Part shown: piece after piece, positions 53,191 to 61,562 of the stretch
Numbering within the stretch: the stretch's first letter is position 1
Layout: each line of letters begins with the position of its first letter
From: Balneolaceae bacterium
GTDB lineage: Bacteria > Bacteroidota > Rhodothermia > Balneolales > Balneolaceae
NCBI GenBank assembly: GCA_017640665.1
Contig: JAEPQE010000002.1
Coordinates: 930,001 to 994,000, forward strand
Direction of reading: 5' to 3'
DNA length: 64,000 nt
The notes under the pieces: model-generated
What the model was told of the DNA's origin: nothing
What the model saw: only the letters and a program-made list of their open reading frames with translations
Database searches by the model: none
Position numbers and translations under genes: made by a program

Positions 53191-54399
53191 ATGGCTAAAA
53201 ATTTATTCAACATCGACGATGCCCTTCTCTTTGAATCTGAACTGAATGAAGAAGATCGTTTGATCATGGAAACAGCACGCGATTATGCTCAGGCTAACCT
53301 GGAACCCCGCGCGCTTAAAGGAAATACTGAAGAATATTTTGATCAGGACATCGCCAAAGAAATGGGCGAAATGGGCTTACTCGGAATTAATATTCCTGAA
53401 GAATACGGAGGAGCCGGTGCCAGTTATACTGCTTATGGATTGGTTGCCCGTGAAGTGGAAAGAGTGGATTCAGGATACCGCTCGTTTATGAGCGTGCAGT
53501 CTTCTTTAGTGATGTATCCGATTTCCATTTTCGGGACTGAAGAACAAAAGCATCGATTTATTCCAAAACTCGCATCCGGAGAAATAATTGGCTGTTTTGG
53601 GTTAACCGAGCCAGATCATGGCTCCGATCCAGGTTCGATGGTCACCACTGCTTTAAAAGTTGATGGCGGCTGGAAAATGAACGGAGCTAAAATGTGGATT
53701 ACTAACTCGCCTATTTCCGATGTTGCTGTGGTTTGGGCAAAGGCGAAAGAGAACAAAGATGACGAAGGTGTTATCCGTGGGTTCCTGGTTGAGAAAGGAA
53801 TGAAGGGTTTTTCTGCTCCTCATACTAAATATAAAATGAGTCTTCGCGCTTCAGAAACCGGCGAACTTGTTTTTGATGATGTATTCATCCCCGATGAAAA
53901 TGTGTTCCCTGATATAAAAGGATTGAAAGGACCTTTTATGTGTTTGAATAGTGCTCGTTATGGTATCGCATGGGGAACTATCGGTGCTGCGGAATTCTGT
54001 TACCAAAAAGCACGGCAATATACGCTTGACCGTAAACAGTTTGGAAAACCACTAGCAGCCAACCAGTTGATTCAGACGAAACTAGCCAACATGCTCACTG
54101 ATATTACAGCGATGCAGATGCTGGCTCTTCGGTTAGGAAAACTCAAAGACGAAGGCCGGGATCATCCTTCCATGACATCCCTTGCAAAACGGAACAATTG
54201 TGGCAGGGCTTTAGAAATCTCCCGTATTGCCCGCGACATGCATGGCGGTAATGGAATTACCGGAGATTATCGAATCATCCATCACATGATGAACTTGGAA
54301 TCAGTAAATACCTATGAAGGCACCTACGATATTCACGGATTGATTTTAGGCAGAGAAATAACCGGGATTCAGTCTTTTACGCCATTGGGTAACGGATAA
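53191..54399 (+). CDS. gcdH: glutaryl-CoA dehydrogenase-like acyl-CoA dehydrogenase
   Basis: A 402-residue flavoprotein with GCFGLTEPDHGSDPGSM and MWITNSPISDVAVVWA. ESVNTYEGTYDIHGLILGR carries the catalytic Glu in the GCDH arrangement (YEGTxDIHxLIxGRxITG). It would oxidise and decarboxylate glutaryl-CoA to crotonyl-CoA in lysine/tryptophan degradation, giving electrons to ETF. Its own 334-bp leader suggests separate control from the upstream genes. The stop overlaps the next start (TAATG). Confidence 0.9.
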   Translation: MAKNLFNIDDALLFESELNEEDRLIMETARDYAQANLEPRALKGNTEEYFDQDIAKEMGEMGLLGINIPEEYGGAGASYTAYGLVAREVERVDSGYRSFMSVQSSLVMYPISIFGTEEQKHRFIPKLASGEIIGCFGLTEPDHGSDPGSMVTTALKVDGGWKMNGAKMWITNSPISDVAVVWAKAKENKDDEGVIRGFLVEKGMKGFSAPHTKYKMSLRASETGELVFDDVFIPDENVFPDIKGLKGPFMCLNSARYGIAWGTIGAAEFCYQKARQYTLDRKQFGKPLAANQLIQTKLANMLTDITAMQMLALRLGKLKDEGRDHPSMTSLAKRNNCGRALEISRIARDMHGGNGITGDYRIIHHMMNLESVNTYEGTYDIHGLILGREITGIQSFTPLGNG

Positions 54400-54716
54400 T
54401 GATCGCCCGAATCTGGCATGGCTGGACAACCTTTAGAAATGCTTCTGAATATTATGAAGTTTTAATAGATAGCGTCATCCCGGGTATAGAACAGATGGAT
54501 ATCCCTGGTTTTCAAAAAATTGACGTGCTCCGCCGGGATTTAGATACCGAAGTAGAATTCACAACGATCATGTATTTCGATTCTCTGGAAAACATAAAAG
54601 TTTTCGCCGGTGAAGATTTCGAAACAGCTCATGTGCCCAAAGAAGCAAGAGATATACTAAAAAGATGGGATTCCAGATCAACTCATCACCAACTGTTAAA
54701 AAGTATTTCTCAATAG
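54399..54716 (+). CDS. small ABM-like (dimeric alpha-beta barrel) protein
   Basis: A 105-residue protein of ferredoxin-like alpha-beta barrel type, beginning MIARIWHGWT and ending with a short helix. It resembles antibiotic-biosynthesis-monooxygenase (ABM) proteins; no catalytic residue can be named. It overlaps the glutaryl-CoA dehydrogenase stop by one base, so the two are made together. The role is unknown. Confidence 0.75.
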   Translation: MIARIWHGWTTFRNASEYYEVLIDSVIPGIEQMDIPGFQKIDVLRRDLDTEVEFTTIMYFDSLENIKVFAGEDFETAHVPKEARDILKRWDSRSTHHQLLKSISQ

Positions 54717-54723
54717 TTTTAGA

Positions 54724-54754
54724 TTTAATTTCTGATAACAATCGGATATATTTG
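54724..54754 (+). promoter_or_regulatory. Bacteroidota-type promoter candidate
   Basis: TTTA (54724-54727), 19 bases, then TATATTTG (54747-54754) fits the TTTG / TAnnTTTG pattern of Bacteroidota housekeeping promoters with one mismatch. It lies 28 bp upstream of the haem-binding protein start. Confidence 0.4.
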
Positions 54755-54782
54755 ATCTAAACTCTTTAAGTCTTCATATCCA

Positions 54783-55259
54783 ATGCTTAAAAAAATTCTT
54801 CTCGGACTTGCAGCTGTACTTCTCATCCTACAATTCTTCCAGATTGATAAAACAAATCCGGACTATGATGCTTCTAAGGATTTCATGAATATGTATCCGC
54901 CTACTGAAGAAGTAGCTGAGATTCTTAAAACCGCCTGTTATGATTGTCATTCTAACGAGACGAATTATCCATGGTACACCTACACCCAGCCTTTAGCCTG
55001 GTGGATTGGTGATCATATTGATCATGGTCGTGACGAACTAAACTTCTCTGAATTCGGAAATTATAGTCCGAGAAGAGCTGATCACAAACTGGAAGAAGGT
55101 GTCGAATACGTTGAAACAGAGGAAATGCCTCTTCCCTCCTATACCTGGGCGCATGGGGATGCCCGCCTAACCTGGGAACAGCGAGAGTTACTCATAGATT
55201 GGTTTGCTGAACTTCGCCCGATCATTTATTCTGATAGCTTGCGAAACGCTGATTCCTAA
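54783..55259 (+). CDS. haem-binding domain (mono-haem c-type) protein
   Basis: A 158-residue protein with an N-terminal membrane anchor or signal (about 1-20) and one haem c site, CYDCHSNE (Cys52, Cys55, His56), followed by NYPWY and EEMPLPSY, where the Met may be the sixth ligand. This is the Haem_bd (PF14376-type) pattern seen in Bacteroidota. It should sit on the periplasmic side as an electron carrier or sensor. It is 4 bp upstream of the uracil-DNA glycosylase gene. Confidence 0.85.
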   Translation: MLKKILLGLAAVLLILQFFQIDKTNPDYDASKDFMNMYPPTEEVAEILKTACYDCHSNETNYPWYTYTQPLAWWIGDHIDHGRDELNFSEFGNYSPRRADHKLEEGVEYVETEEMPLPSYTWAHGDARLTWEQRELLIDWFAELRPIIYSDSLRNADS

Positions 55260-55263
55260 TTTT

Positions 55264-55833
55264 ATGAAAGAGCTGCTTCTGGAAATAAAAGATTGCAGCG
55301 TTTGTGAAGAATTCCTTCCTCTTGGCACAAGACCGGTAGTAGCCGCTTCTGAAACTTCAAAAATATTGATCATTGGCCAGGCTCCGGGTTCAAAAGTGCA
55401 CGAAACGGAAATTCCATGGGACGATCCCAGTGGAGGTCGCTTAAGAGAATGGATGGGAATTGATAAAAATACGTTTTACGATGAGTCTTTAATTGCTTTG
55501 ATTCCCATGGGTTTTTGTTATCCCGGAAGGGGAAAATCCGGTGACCTTCCTCCCCGACCTGAATGTGCTCCTCTTTGGCATAAATCACTTCTGGATTTTA
55601 TGCCCGAAATTCAATTAACCTTACTTTTTGGGACTTACGCTCAATCTTACTACCTGAATGATCGCAAAAAGAAAACGCTCACCGAAACGGTAAGAAATTA
55701 TGAGGAATACCTTCCTGACTATTTACCTATGCCCCATCCTTCTCCGCGAAATAATATCTGGCTAAAAAAGAATCCCTGGTTCGAAAACGAACTCCTCCCC
55801 ATTCTAAAGTCACAAATTTCTGCCCTTCTTTAA
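55264..55833 (+). CDS. uracil-DNA glycosylase family protein
   Basis: A 189-residue protein from the ATG at 55264; an earlier in-frame start lies inside the haem-protein gene. It has IIGQAPGSKVHE (the GxAPG water-activating motif of UDG-superfamily enzymes), DDPSGGRLREWMG, and the later HPSPRNN. It lacks the four-Cys iron-sulfur pattern of family 4 enzymes except for the CSVC near the start. It should remove uracil or other damaged bases from DNA. Substrate range is unknown. Confidence 0.85.
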   Translation: MKELLLEIKDCSVCEEFLPLGTRPVVAASETSKILIIGQAPGSKVHETEIPWDDPSGGRLREWMGIDKNTFYDESLIALIPMGFCYPGRGKSGDLPPRPECAPLWHKSLLDFMPEIQLTLLFGTYAQSYYLNDRKKKTLTETVRNYEEYLPDYLPMPHPSPRNNIWLKKNPWFENELLPILKSQISALL

Positions 55834-55871
55834 TTTTTTTGATAGGTGATTAGGGGTACTCCGATTTCCGG

Positions 55872-56204
55872 GTGTACTTAACTAAAGACACTAATAATCG
55901 GCCCTCTAATGAACAAATTATTTGGCTTTATTTTAATCATCGCTTTTTCTCCTCGTCGTGTGAGGAATTTCCGGGTACAGACCCTGAAGAATTAGAGGAA
56001 ATTGAAGAAGCAGCAGTTCTGGGTCAATTTTTAACTATACCCGACCAAGCAGATAACTACGCCGATCCGGAACTGCCTGCTTTCTTCAACCTGGATACTA
56101 ACACAGACCCGGAAAAAGCAGGACTTGTCGCGTTTATGAAAACACTCACTGATTATGAACTTATTGAAGATGAGAAATTTTCAAACCCTTTTATTGAGCA
56201 ATGA
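55872..56204 (+). CDS. short protein resembling the C-terminal tail of a di-haem peroxidase
   Basis: A 110-codon frame with a GTG start and a TAG 18 bp before it. The second half (LPAFFNLDTNTDPEKAGLVAFMKTLTD) resembles the closing segment of cytochrome c peroxidase/MauG-like proteins, but no CxxCH is present and no upstream domain follows in any nearby frame. It could be a decayed remnant or a small protein in its own right. A strong terminator follows 26 bp after its stop. Confidence 0.45.
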   Translation: MYLTKDTNNRPSNEQIIWLYFNHRFFSSSCEEFPGTDPEELEEIEEAAVLGQFLTIPDQADNYADPELPAFFNLDTNTDPEKAGLVAFMKTLTDYELIEDEKFSNPFIEQ

Positions 56205-56229
56205 CCACATAATAGTACAAGTACCCTAC

Positions 56230-56260
56230 AGGTGTGAGTGTAATAGCTCACACCTTTTTT
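56230..56260 (+). terminator. Rho-independent terminator
   Basis: AGGTGTGAG (56230-56238) pairs perfectly with CTCACACCT (56247-56255) over an 8-base loop and runs into a T-tract ending at 56260. It ends the plus-strand unit containing the haem-binding and uracil-DNA glycosylase genes. Confidence 0.9.
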
Positions 56261-56412
56261 AATGGTTTTCAGATTTTTTTCGATAACTTGACTCAATTGT
56301 TTTTAAGTTCGTTCATCGTTTACTAATATTGAAAAAAATATACGTTAAAGGCTCAAACTACTTTAGGGGATCAACCGTACTAACATTCGGTTGAATTTGA
56401 AATTATCAGCAC

Positions 56413-57381
56413 ATGAATACACATAAGAATCTTTTTCTAAGTTTTTCTGCATTCTTACTGTTCTTTTTTTCTATTTCGATGGGAAGCGCTTTTGCGCAGG
56501 ATGTAACCCGTACTAACATCACCTTTGATAATGGCCGATTTACTCTTCATGGTGAACTTGTAATTCCTGATACTTCTGACCATGCCCCGGTTCTTGTCTT
56601 CTTGGTTGGATCGGGAGCGAATTCCTCTCACCGGACTTTATACCAGGATTTTGTACAGGAAAATATCGAGAACCAGTTCCTACAGGAAGGAATAGCTATT
56701 CTGTATTTTGACAAGCGAGGCGTAGGGAAGTCAGACGGAAAATGGCAGCGAACAAATTTATATGAACGTGCTGCAGATGCCAAAGCTGCCATCGACTTTC
56801 TGAAAACACAAGGTCGTATAGACTCGAATCGAATTGGTGTAATTGGGCACAGTCAGGGAGGTTGGGTTGCTCAAATTATGGGAGATCGATACAGAAACGA
56901 TGTAAAGCTGATTGCTTCGCTTGCTGCTCCAACTTTTACTACTAAACTTCAGTTAACTAACGATTATTACAGCCGTTATTTATGTGAAGGAGATCCCGAT
57001 AATGAAGCCTTCGATAAAGCAAGCAAAAAGGCACTTTCTGATATCAACTGGGTAACGTGGTTCCCTGTAACTAAAGCATGGAGACAACTCAGGGAAATCA
57101 GTGACTTTGATCCCGCTCCTCATCTTTTAGAATTGGACATCCCTTCTCTATTTGTATTTGCTGAAAACGATTATTACGTATATCCGGGTTGGGCTATTGG
57201 TGCTCTAAATGATACCTTTGACCATTCAATTCCTGAGAATTTCAATCTTCAAATCATCCCGGGAGCTAATCACGATTTCAGACTTACAACTAAATGTGTT
57301 AGTGATTCTGAGGCTGCCAATGAGCCTTACTCCGGTTATTTCCAGCAGATATTTAAAGACTGGGTTTTGAACAACCTCTAA
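56413..57381 (+). CDS. secreted alpha/beta hydrolase
   Basis: A 322-residue protein with a signal peptide (about 1-28, cleavage after AFAQ). It has the nucleophile elbow GHSQGGW, YFDKRGVGKSDG before it, and later Asp (FVFAENDYYV) and His (IPGANHDF) to complete a Ser-Asp-His triad. It matches periplasmic dienelactone/peptidase-like hydrolases of unknown substrate. Its stop overlaps the stop of the convergent DUF1080 gene (CTAA shared). Confidence 0.87.
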   Translation: MNTHKNLFLSFSAFLLFFFSISMGSAFAQDVTRTNITFDNGRFTLHGELVIPDTSDHAPVLVFLVGSGANSSHRTLYQDFVQENIENQFLQEGIAILYFDKRGVGKSDGKWQRTNLYERAADAKAAIDFLKTQGRIDSNRIGVIGHSQGGWVAQIMGDRYRNDVKLIASLAAPTFTTKLQLTNDYYSRYLCEGDPDNEAFDKASKKALSDINWVTWFPVTKAWRQLREISDFDPAPHLLELDIPSLFVFAENDYYVYPGWAIGALNDTFDHSIPENFNLQIIPGANHDFRLTTKCVSDSEAANEPYSGYFQQIFKDWVLNNL

Positions 57382-58175
57382 AGCTCCCGGATCCAAATAT
57401 TCCGAAATCGCATCGGGTCGCCATGATCCTGTAGTGCTAAGGGAAGTTTTGATTCATGTGCCACATAATAAGGCGTGCCGATATAACAGGTTGGTCCTAA
57501 TAGTTCCACATTATTCTGCACCAATACTCCATTATGAAAAACGGTCACCTTAGCAGGAGAAACAAGAGTCCCTTTATCAGAAAATTTAGGAGCCATAAAA
57601 ACAATATCGTACTCCTGCCACTCCCCTACTGGCTTTGATGCATTCACCAAGGGAATGTGCTGTTTGTAAACCGAACTTGCCTGACCATTATTATAGGTTG
57701 GATTTTCATACGAATTCAATATCTGAACTTCGTACATCCCCATAAAAAAGACCCCGCTATTACTATACAACTGCCCGCTTTTACCTTCTGCTGCAGGTGC
57801 CAGCCATTCAATGTGGAGCTGAACATCAGCAAACCCTTGCCTGGTTTCGATAAAGCCTGTACCAGGTTCCACAACCAATTCATTGTCATCAACTTTCCAG
57901 GGTGCCGGGCTCCCTTTCCCTTCTGCACTTAATGAGGGAATGATAGTCTTCAAATCGAGCATACTTCCTGCTCCAACTCCACGTTGTGCACTTTGCCACT
58001 TTTCGAGGTCTGATCCGTCAAATAAAACAATAGCATCCGATGGAGCATTAGTTCCTTCACCAGGGGTAATTTTTTCCAGATCTACATAAAGTTCTGTGGC
58101 TTCCGGAACTTGTTTTTGGGCGTGTAGAGAAGTGGCTAGAAATATAGAAAAGGCTGCTAATATAAGTTTCTTCAT
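57378..58175 (-). CDS. secreted DUF1080 (3-keto-disaccharide hydrolase-like) protein
   Basis: A 265-residue protein with a signal peptide (about 1-19, ending LHAQ). It begins its fold with IVLFDGSDLEKWQSA and includes YSNSGVFFMGMYEVQILNS and WNDYDIVF-like strands, the concanavalin-like sandwich of DUF1080. This domain is found in hydrolases of 3-keto-glycosides and other cell-surface carbohydrate-binding proteins. No catalytic residue can be named with certainty. Confidence 0.86.
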   Translation of the reverse strand: MKKLILAAFSIFLATSLHAQKQVPEATELYVDLEKITPGEGTNAPSDAIVLFDGSDLEKWQSAQRGVGAGSMLDLKTIIPSLSAEGKGSPAPWKVDDNELVVEPGTGFIETRQGFADVQLHIEWLAPAAEGKSGQLYSNSGVFFMGMYEVQILNSYENPTYNNGQASSVYKQHIPLVNASKPVGEWQEYDIVFMAPKFSDKGTLVSPAKVTVFHNGVLVQNNVELLGPTCYIGTPYYVAHESKLPLALQDHGDPMRFRNIWIREL

Positions 58176-58220
58176 GAACTAAAAGATTGGTTAGTTTTAG
58201 CGAAATATAAAATTTTAGAG

Positions 58221-60266
58221 TTAGTTTAGTGGTGGAATAGAAAAATCCCAATATATTTTTTCTATATAGTCTCCCCGTATAATCCGGTCTACCACTTCCA
58301 TTCCTTCAATCACTTCTCCAATTACAGTGTAACGCCCGTTTAAATGTGGGTGCCAGTGGTTCATCACAAAAAACTGACTGCCTTCAGTGTCTGTTCCAGC
58401 GCTGGCGATACCAACTACAGCTCGTTGATAATGTTTCGGACTTGCTTCGGTAGGAAGTACATAATCAGGGCCACCAAAGCCATCCTGTGTCTCAATATCC
58501 CCACCTTGGATTACAAAATTTGGGACAACCCGATGAAAAGGTATTCGCTCATACGCTTTTTTGCTTATCTGACTTTGCATCCCTGATATGGTTGCTGGTG
58601 CATTCATTACATCTAACTGGATACTGAAATCTCCTTTATTGGTCTCAAGTACCAGAATAGGATATGCACCAAGTCGGGTGAGTTTTTTCCAGTCAGGGGT
58701 TCTGAATTCAGTTTGTGGTGCTTCTTGCTCCGGGATATCCCAACCCTGATTTAATAAAGTTTGATTAAGTGCTCCATTTCCTATCGCAGCAAGAGAGTCA
58801 ATAAGAGGTTTAGCCTCTTCCTCAAAACGCTCTTTTAGCACTGATGAGATTGCCTGATACACTTCAACATCGGCGGGAAGCGTAAATCTGGACAACATAT
58901 TTTCGAATAAATAATATTCATCATTCGAGAAAAGTGCTAAATCTCCGAACAACGGTCTCATTACAAAAATCATTGACCGGTCTGCCGTTTCCATATTCCT
59001 AACAGCAATTTCTTTTACCTCAGCAATTAACTCTTCTGTTGGCTTTTGCTCCAAATTATTCCACCAACTTGCGAGTTCCTGAAGGGCAAAAAACCGATCT
59101 AATCTTTTTTCTGATTCCGTATCTGATTTCAGCTGATCAAGAAACTCATCGTCAGAAAGAATTTTTTGAAGCACATCATACCGGATTGGGTTGGTATAAG
59201 CATTTTCTTTTCCAAGTTCATATACCAGATCTTTGTATTTTGCCGGATTTGTAATTGAATTTAGTGCTTCTAACCGTAACGAAGTCTGTATTCCTCTTAT
59301 CAATCCTATCTTATTAAGTACCGCGCGGTCGAGTTCAGGACCCAGGTCATCCAATCGACTTCCAATTGCTCTCAGAGCTTCTAACGTCACGTTGTGGTTG
59401 ACATGATCGAGCATTGCATTTAAGACTACCACCGAATGTCTGGTCATTTCATACTGTGAAATTCCTTGTGCAAGCTCTATGGCTAACTGAACATCCATAG
59501 TTTCAAATTCATCCAGTTCAAACCGAAAAAGAGCCGCATCTACATTATCATTCACCATCAAGATTCTGCTAATTACTTGCTCACCTGCAGGTGTATCTGG
59601 GTAAAAGTTTTCCAGGCTATCTTTGAGAGCTTCCACTGTACCAGTATCCAGTTCTTTTCGGGAGCGATAAAAACCATATAAATAGGCCTGAATCAGTTCA
59701 CTGTTGGTGCTCTCCAAAGATTCATTAAGAATTATCAGTTCCTCATCAGGTGTAAGTTCGGCGGCCATGGAAAGCCGGCCTATAGCTAGCGCTGTTTCTA
59801 ACCTTTCGTCATAATCTAACGCTTCTGGAGTATTCAACAGCATATCTAAAGTCTCGTCATCTCCATGAAACCCAAGAACCGTTGCTATACCTTCTCTTAA
59901 TTCCGGTGTGGTTTCCCAAAGTTGTTCTAAACGAGCTGTCTGCTCTTCGCTAAGATCTTTGTACCAAAGTGAAGCCCATGCTTCCTTGGTATTTGCTTCA
60001 ATAACCAAATCAATAAGCTGATCTATATCTTCCATATCGGTACTGATCAGGGATTTCCAAGCCTGTGCTCTTAATCCTTCGGAATCTGACTTGGTGAATT
60101 CAAGAATTGCCTGCCCGTCTCTTTCAAAAACGGCTTGATATAACTCCGGATATTCTTCTACCAGTAGTTGTGTTTGTTCGGGTGATGTTCTGGTACATCC
60201 CGACATCATAAAACCAAAGAACAAAAACATATACATGTATTGCACACATTTTTTATTGACCTTCAT
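58221..60266 (-). CDS. lipoprotein with HEAT-like repeats and C-terminal cyclophilin domain
   Basis: A 681-residue protein. A lipobox MMSGC (Cys24) makes it a probable lipoprotein. Residues about 40-500 are helical and repeat-like, similar to HEAT/PBS-type arrays. Residues about 525-675 are a cyclophilin-type peptidyl-prolyl isomerase: IPFHRVVPNFVIQGGD, GTDTEGSQFFVMNHWHPHLN and GRYTVIGEVIEGMEVVDRI, with the catalytic Arg and His present. Fusion to a long helical array is uncommon and suggests a scaffolded chaperone of the periplasm or outer membrane. It is divergent from lexA. Confidence 0.85.
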   Translation of the reverse strand: MKVNKKCVQYMYMFLFFGFMMSGCTRTSPEQTQLLVEEYPELYQAVFERDGQAILEFTKSDSEGLRAQAWKSLISTDMEDIDQLIDLVIEANTKEAWASLWYKDLSEEQTARLEQLWETTPELREGIATVLGFHGDDETLDMLLNTPEALDYDERLETALAIGRLSMAAELTPDEELIILNESLESTNSELIQAYLYGFYRSRKELDTGTVEALKDSLENFYPDTPAGEQVISRILMVNDNVDAALFRFELDEFETMDVQLAIELAQGISQYEMTRHSVVVLNAMLDHVNHNVTLEALRAIGSRLDDLGPELDRAVLNKIGLIRGIQTSLRLEALNSITNPAKYKDLVYELGKENAYTNPIRYDVLQKILSDDEFLDQLKSDTESEKRLDRFFALQELASWWNNLEQKPTEELIAEVKEIAVRNMETADRSMIFVMRPLFGDLALFSNDEYYLFENMLSRFTLPADVEVYQAISSVLKERFEEEAKPLIDSLAAIGNGALNQTLLNQGWDIPEQEAPQTEFRTPDWKKLTRLGAYPILVLETNKGDFSIQLDVMNAPATISGMQSQISKKAYERIPFHRVVPNFVIQGGDIETQDGFGGPDYVLPTEASPKHYQRAVVGIASAGTDTEGSQFFVMNHWHPHLNGRYTVIGEVIEGMEVVDRIIRGDYIEKIYWDFSIPPLN

Positions 60267-60316
60267 TCAAAAACTCCTTTTATTACACATGTTTCACACA
60301 TTAAGTAAATATCACT

Positions 60317-60973
60317 ATGGATAATGCACATTTAACCCGAAAACAACAGGAATTTTTTTCCTTCATTGTAGACTATAAAAAAGAATATGATGTATGGCCT
60401 ACCTACCGCGAAATAGCCGATCATTTTGGGTATCGTTCACCAAATAGTGTAACACAAAATATACAGGCCTTACTTAAAAAGGGATATCTCGTCAAAAAAA
60501 ATGATGAAGAATATGACCTGCCATCCGATAAGAAAAGTATGCTGGGCGATGATTCTGAGGAAGAAGGCATCCCAATCCGTGGTCTTATTGCCGCCGGATA
60601 TTTACAGGAAGCAGTTGAAGCTGATTTGGGAAGCATCACCATGTCTACCCTCTTTCCCAATCTTGATAAGCTATTCGCACTGCGTGTTTCCGGATTCAGC
60701 ATGAAAGATGCTAACATTTATGACGGTGATTTTGTGCTTCTGATGGATACAAAACTTCAGAATGGCGAAATCGGAGCTGTACTATATAATGGCGAAACTA
60801 CTCTCAAAAAAGTGTTTTGGGATGATAATGGTCTGCGCTTAGAAGCCGCAAATGAAGATTATGACGATATCACCGTCTCCCCGGATGTGTTTGAAGAGGT
60901 TAAAATCATCGGTAAATACATTGGCCATGTAAACCGGCAAGGGTTTCAAAGAGCAGCTTCTAAAGTAGCCTGA
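60317..60973 (+). CDS. lexA: LexA-family SOS repressor
   Basis: A 218-residue protein with an N-terminal winged helix (TYREIADHFGYRSPNSVTQ at about 29-47). Its S24 peptidase domain contains the self-cleavage Ala93-Gly94 (IAAGYL), catalytic Ser128 (SGFSM) and Lys164 (TLKKVF). It should repress SOS genes until RecA-triggered cleavage. No canonical LexA box is recognisable in the 50 bp to the divergent lipoprotein gene, but ACACATGTTTCACACAT there carries a direct repeat of ACACAT that may be the operator. Confidence 0.9.
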   Translation: MDNAHLTRKQQEFFSFIVDYKKEYDVWPTYREIADHFGYRSPNSVTQNIQALLKKGYLVKKNDEEYDLPSDKKSMLGDDSEEEGIPIRGLIAAGYLQEAVEADLGSITMSTLFPNLDKLFALRVSGFSMKDANIYDGDFVLLMDTKLQNGEIGAVLYNGETTLKKVFWDDNGLRLEAANEDYDDITVSPDVFEEVKIIGKYIGHVNRQGFQRAASKVA

Positions 60974-61489
60974 CTATTTACGCCGATAATGCCCGTCGAA
61001 TATCGTGGCCCAGGTTTCCCCACCATCGGATGATTGTTCCCAGTGTTGGCGAATATGGTCATCGGTTAAGTGATAGAAAGTGAGTTTATAATCTAACTCA
61101 ACACCTCCTTGTCCAATTCCCTGTCCGGTGTATTTCAGTGCTTTGAGTTCTTCATCGTAGTAACCTGAAAACTCGATGGGAATTCCTCCGCTCCCAATCC
61201 ATTTTTGATGCCACTTCTGGTCCAGTACACTATAGTAATTAAAACTCTTTCCGGTATAACCGGATCCACCCGTCCAGTTTTCGAGAATTACACAATCCCC
61301 GACTGTTAATTCAATTTTGCTATTTCCAACAACTACATCATTTGGGTTCTTGACTTCCCATTCACCTATCCAAAAATCAAACTGCCGATATTCGGGCTGT
61401 GTTTTACAGCGGCTTTGTTGGGTTTGTTGAGCGTAACATGCAGTAGTTAAAAAAAGGACTAGTATAATTGTTAACAGCTGAAACTTCAT
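60974..61489 (-). CDS. secreted DUF1579-like protein
   Basis: A 171-residue protein with a signal peptide or lipobox-like start (TTACYAQ). The motif YRQFDFWIGEWEVKNP and the closing SDGGETWATIFDGHYRRK belong to DUF1579/lipocalin-like proteins. Function is unknown. Its stop abuts that of lexA. The 73-bp upstream spacer contains the inverted repeat ATTTGT-ttc-ACAAAT (61505-61519), perhaps an operator. Confidence 0.72.
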   Translation of the reverse strand: MKFQLLTIILVLFLTTACYAQQTQQSRCKTQPEYRQFDFWIGEWEVKNPNDVVVGNSKIELTVGDCVILENWTGGSGYTGKSFNYYSVLDQKWHQKWIGSGGIPIEFSGYYDEELKALKYTGQGIGQGGVELDYKLTFYHLTDDHIRQHWEQSSDGGETWATIFDGHYRRK

Positions 61490-61562
61490 TTTCTAGTTTT
61501 AATTATTTGTTTCACAAATATTATCCAAAACCAATGAAACCGGGAAAAAGAAGGTGAAAAGA

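Noticed and set aside
61505-61519. Inverted repeat ATTTGT-ttc-ACAAAT as a firm operator
   Set aside because: It is a short AT-rich palindrome that could occur by chance, so it is mentioned with the DUF1579-like gene and not listed as a regulatory feature.
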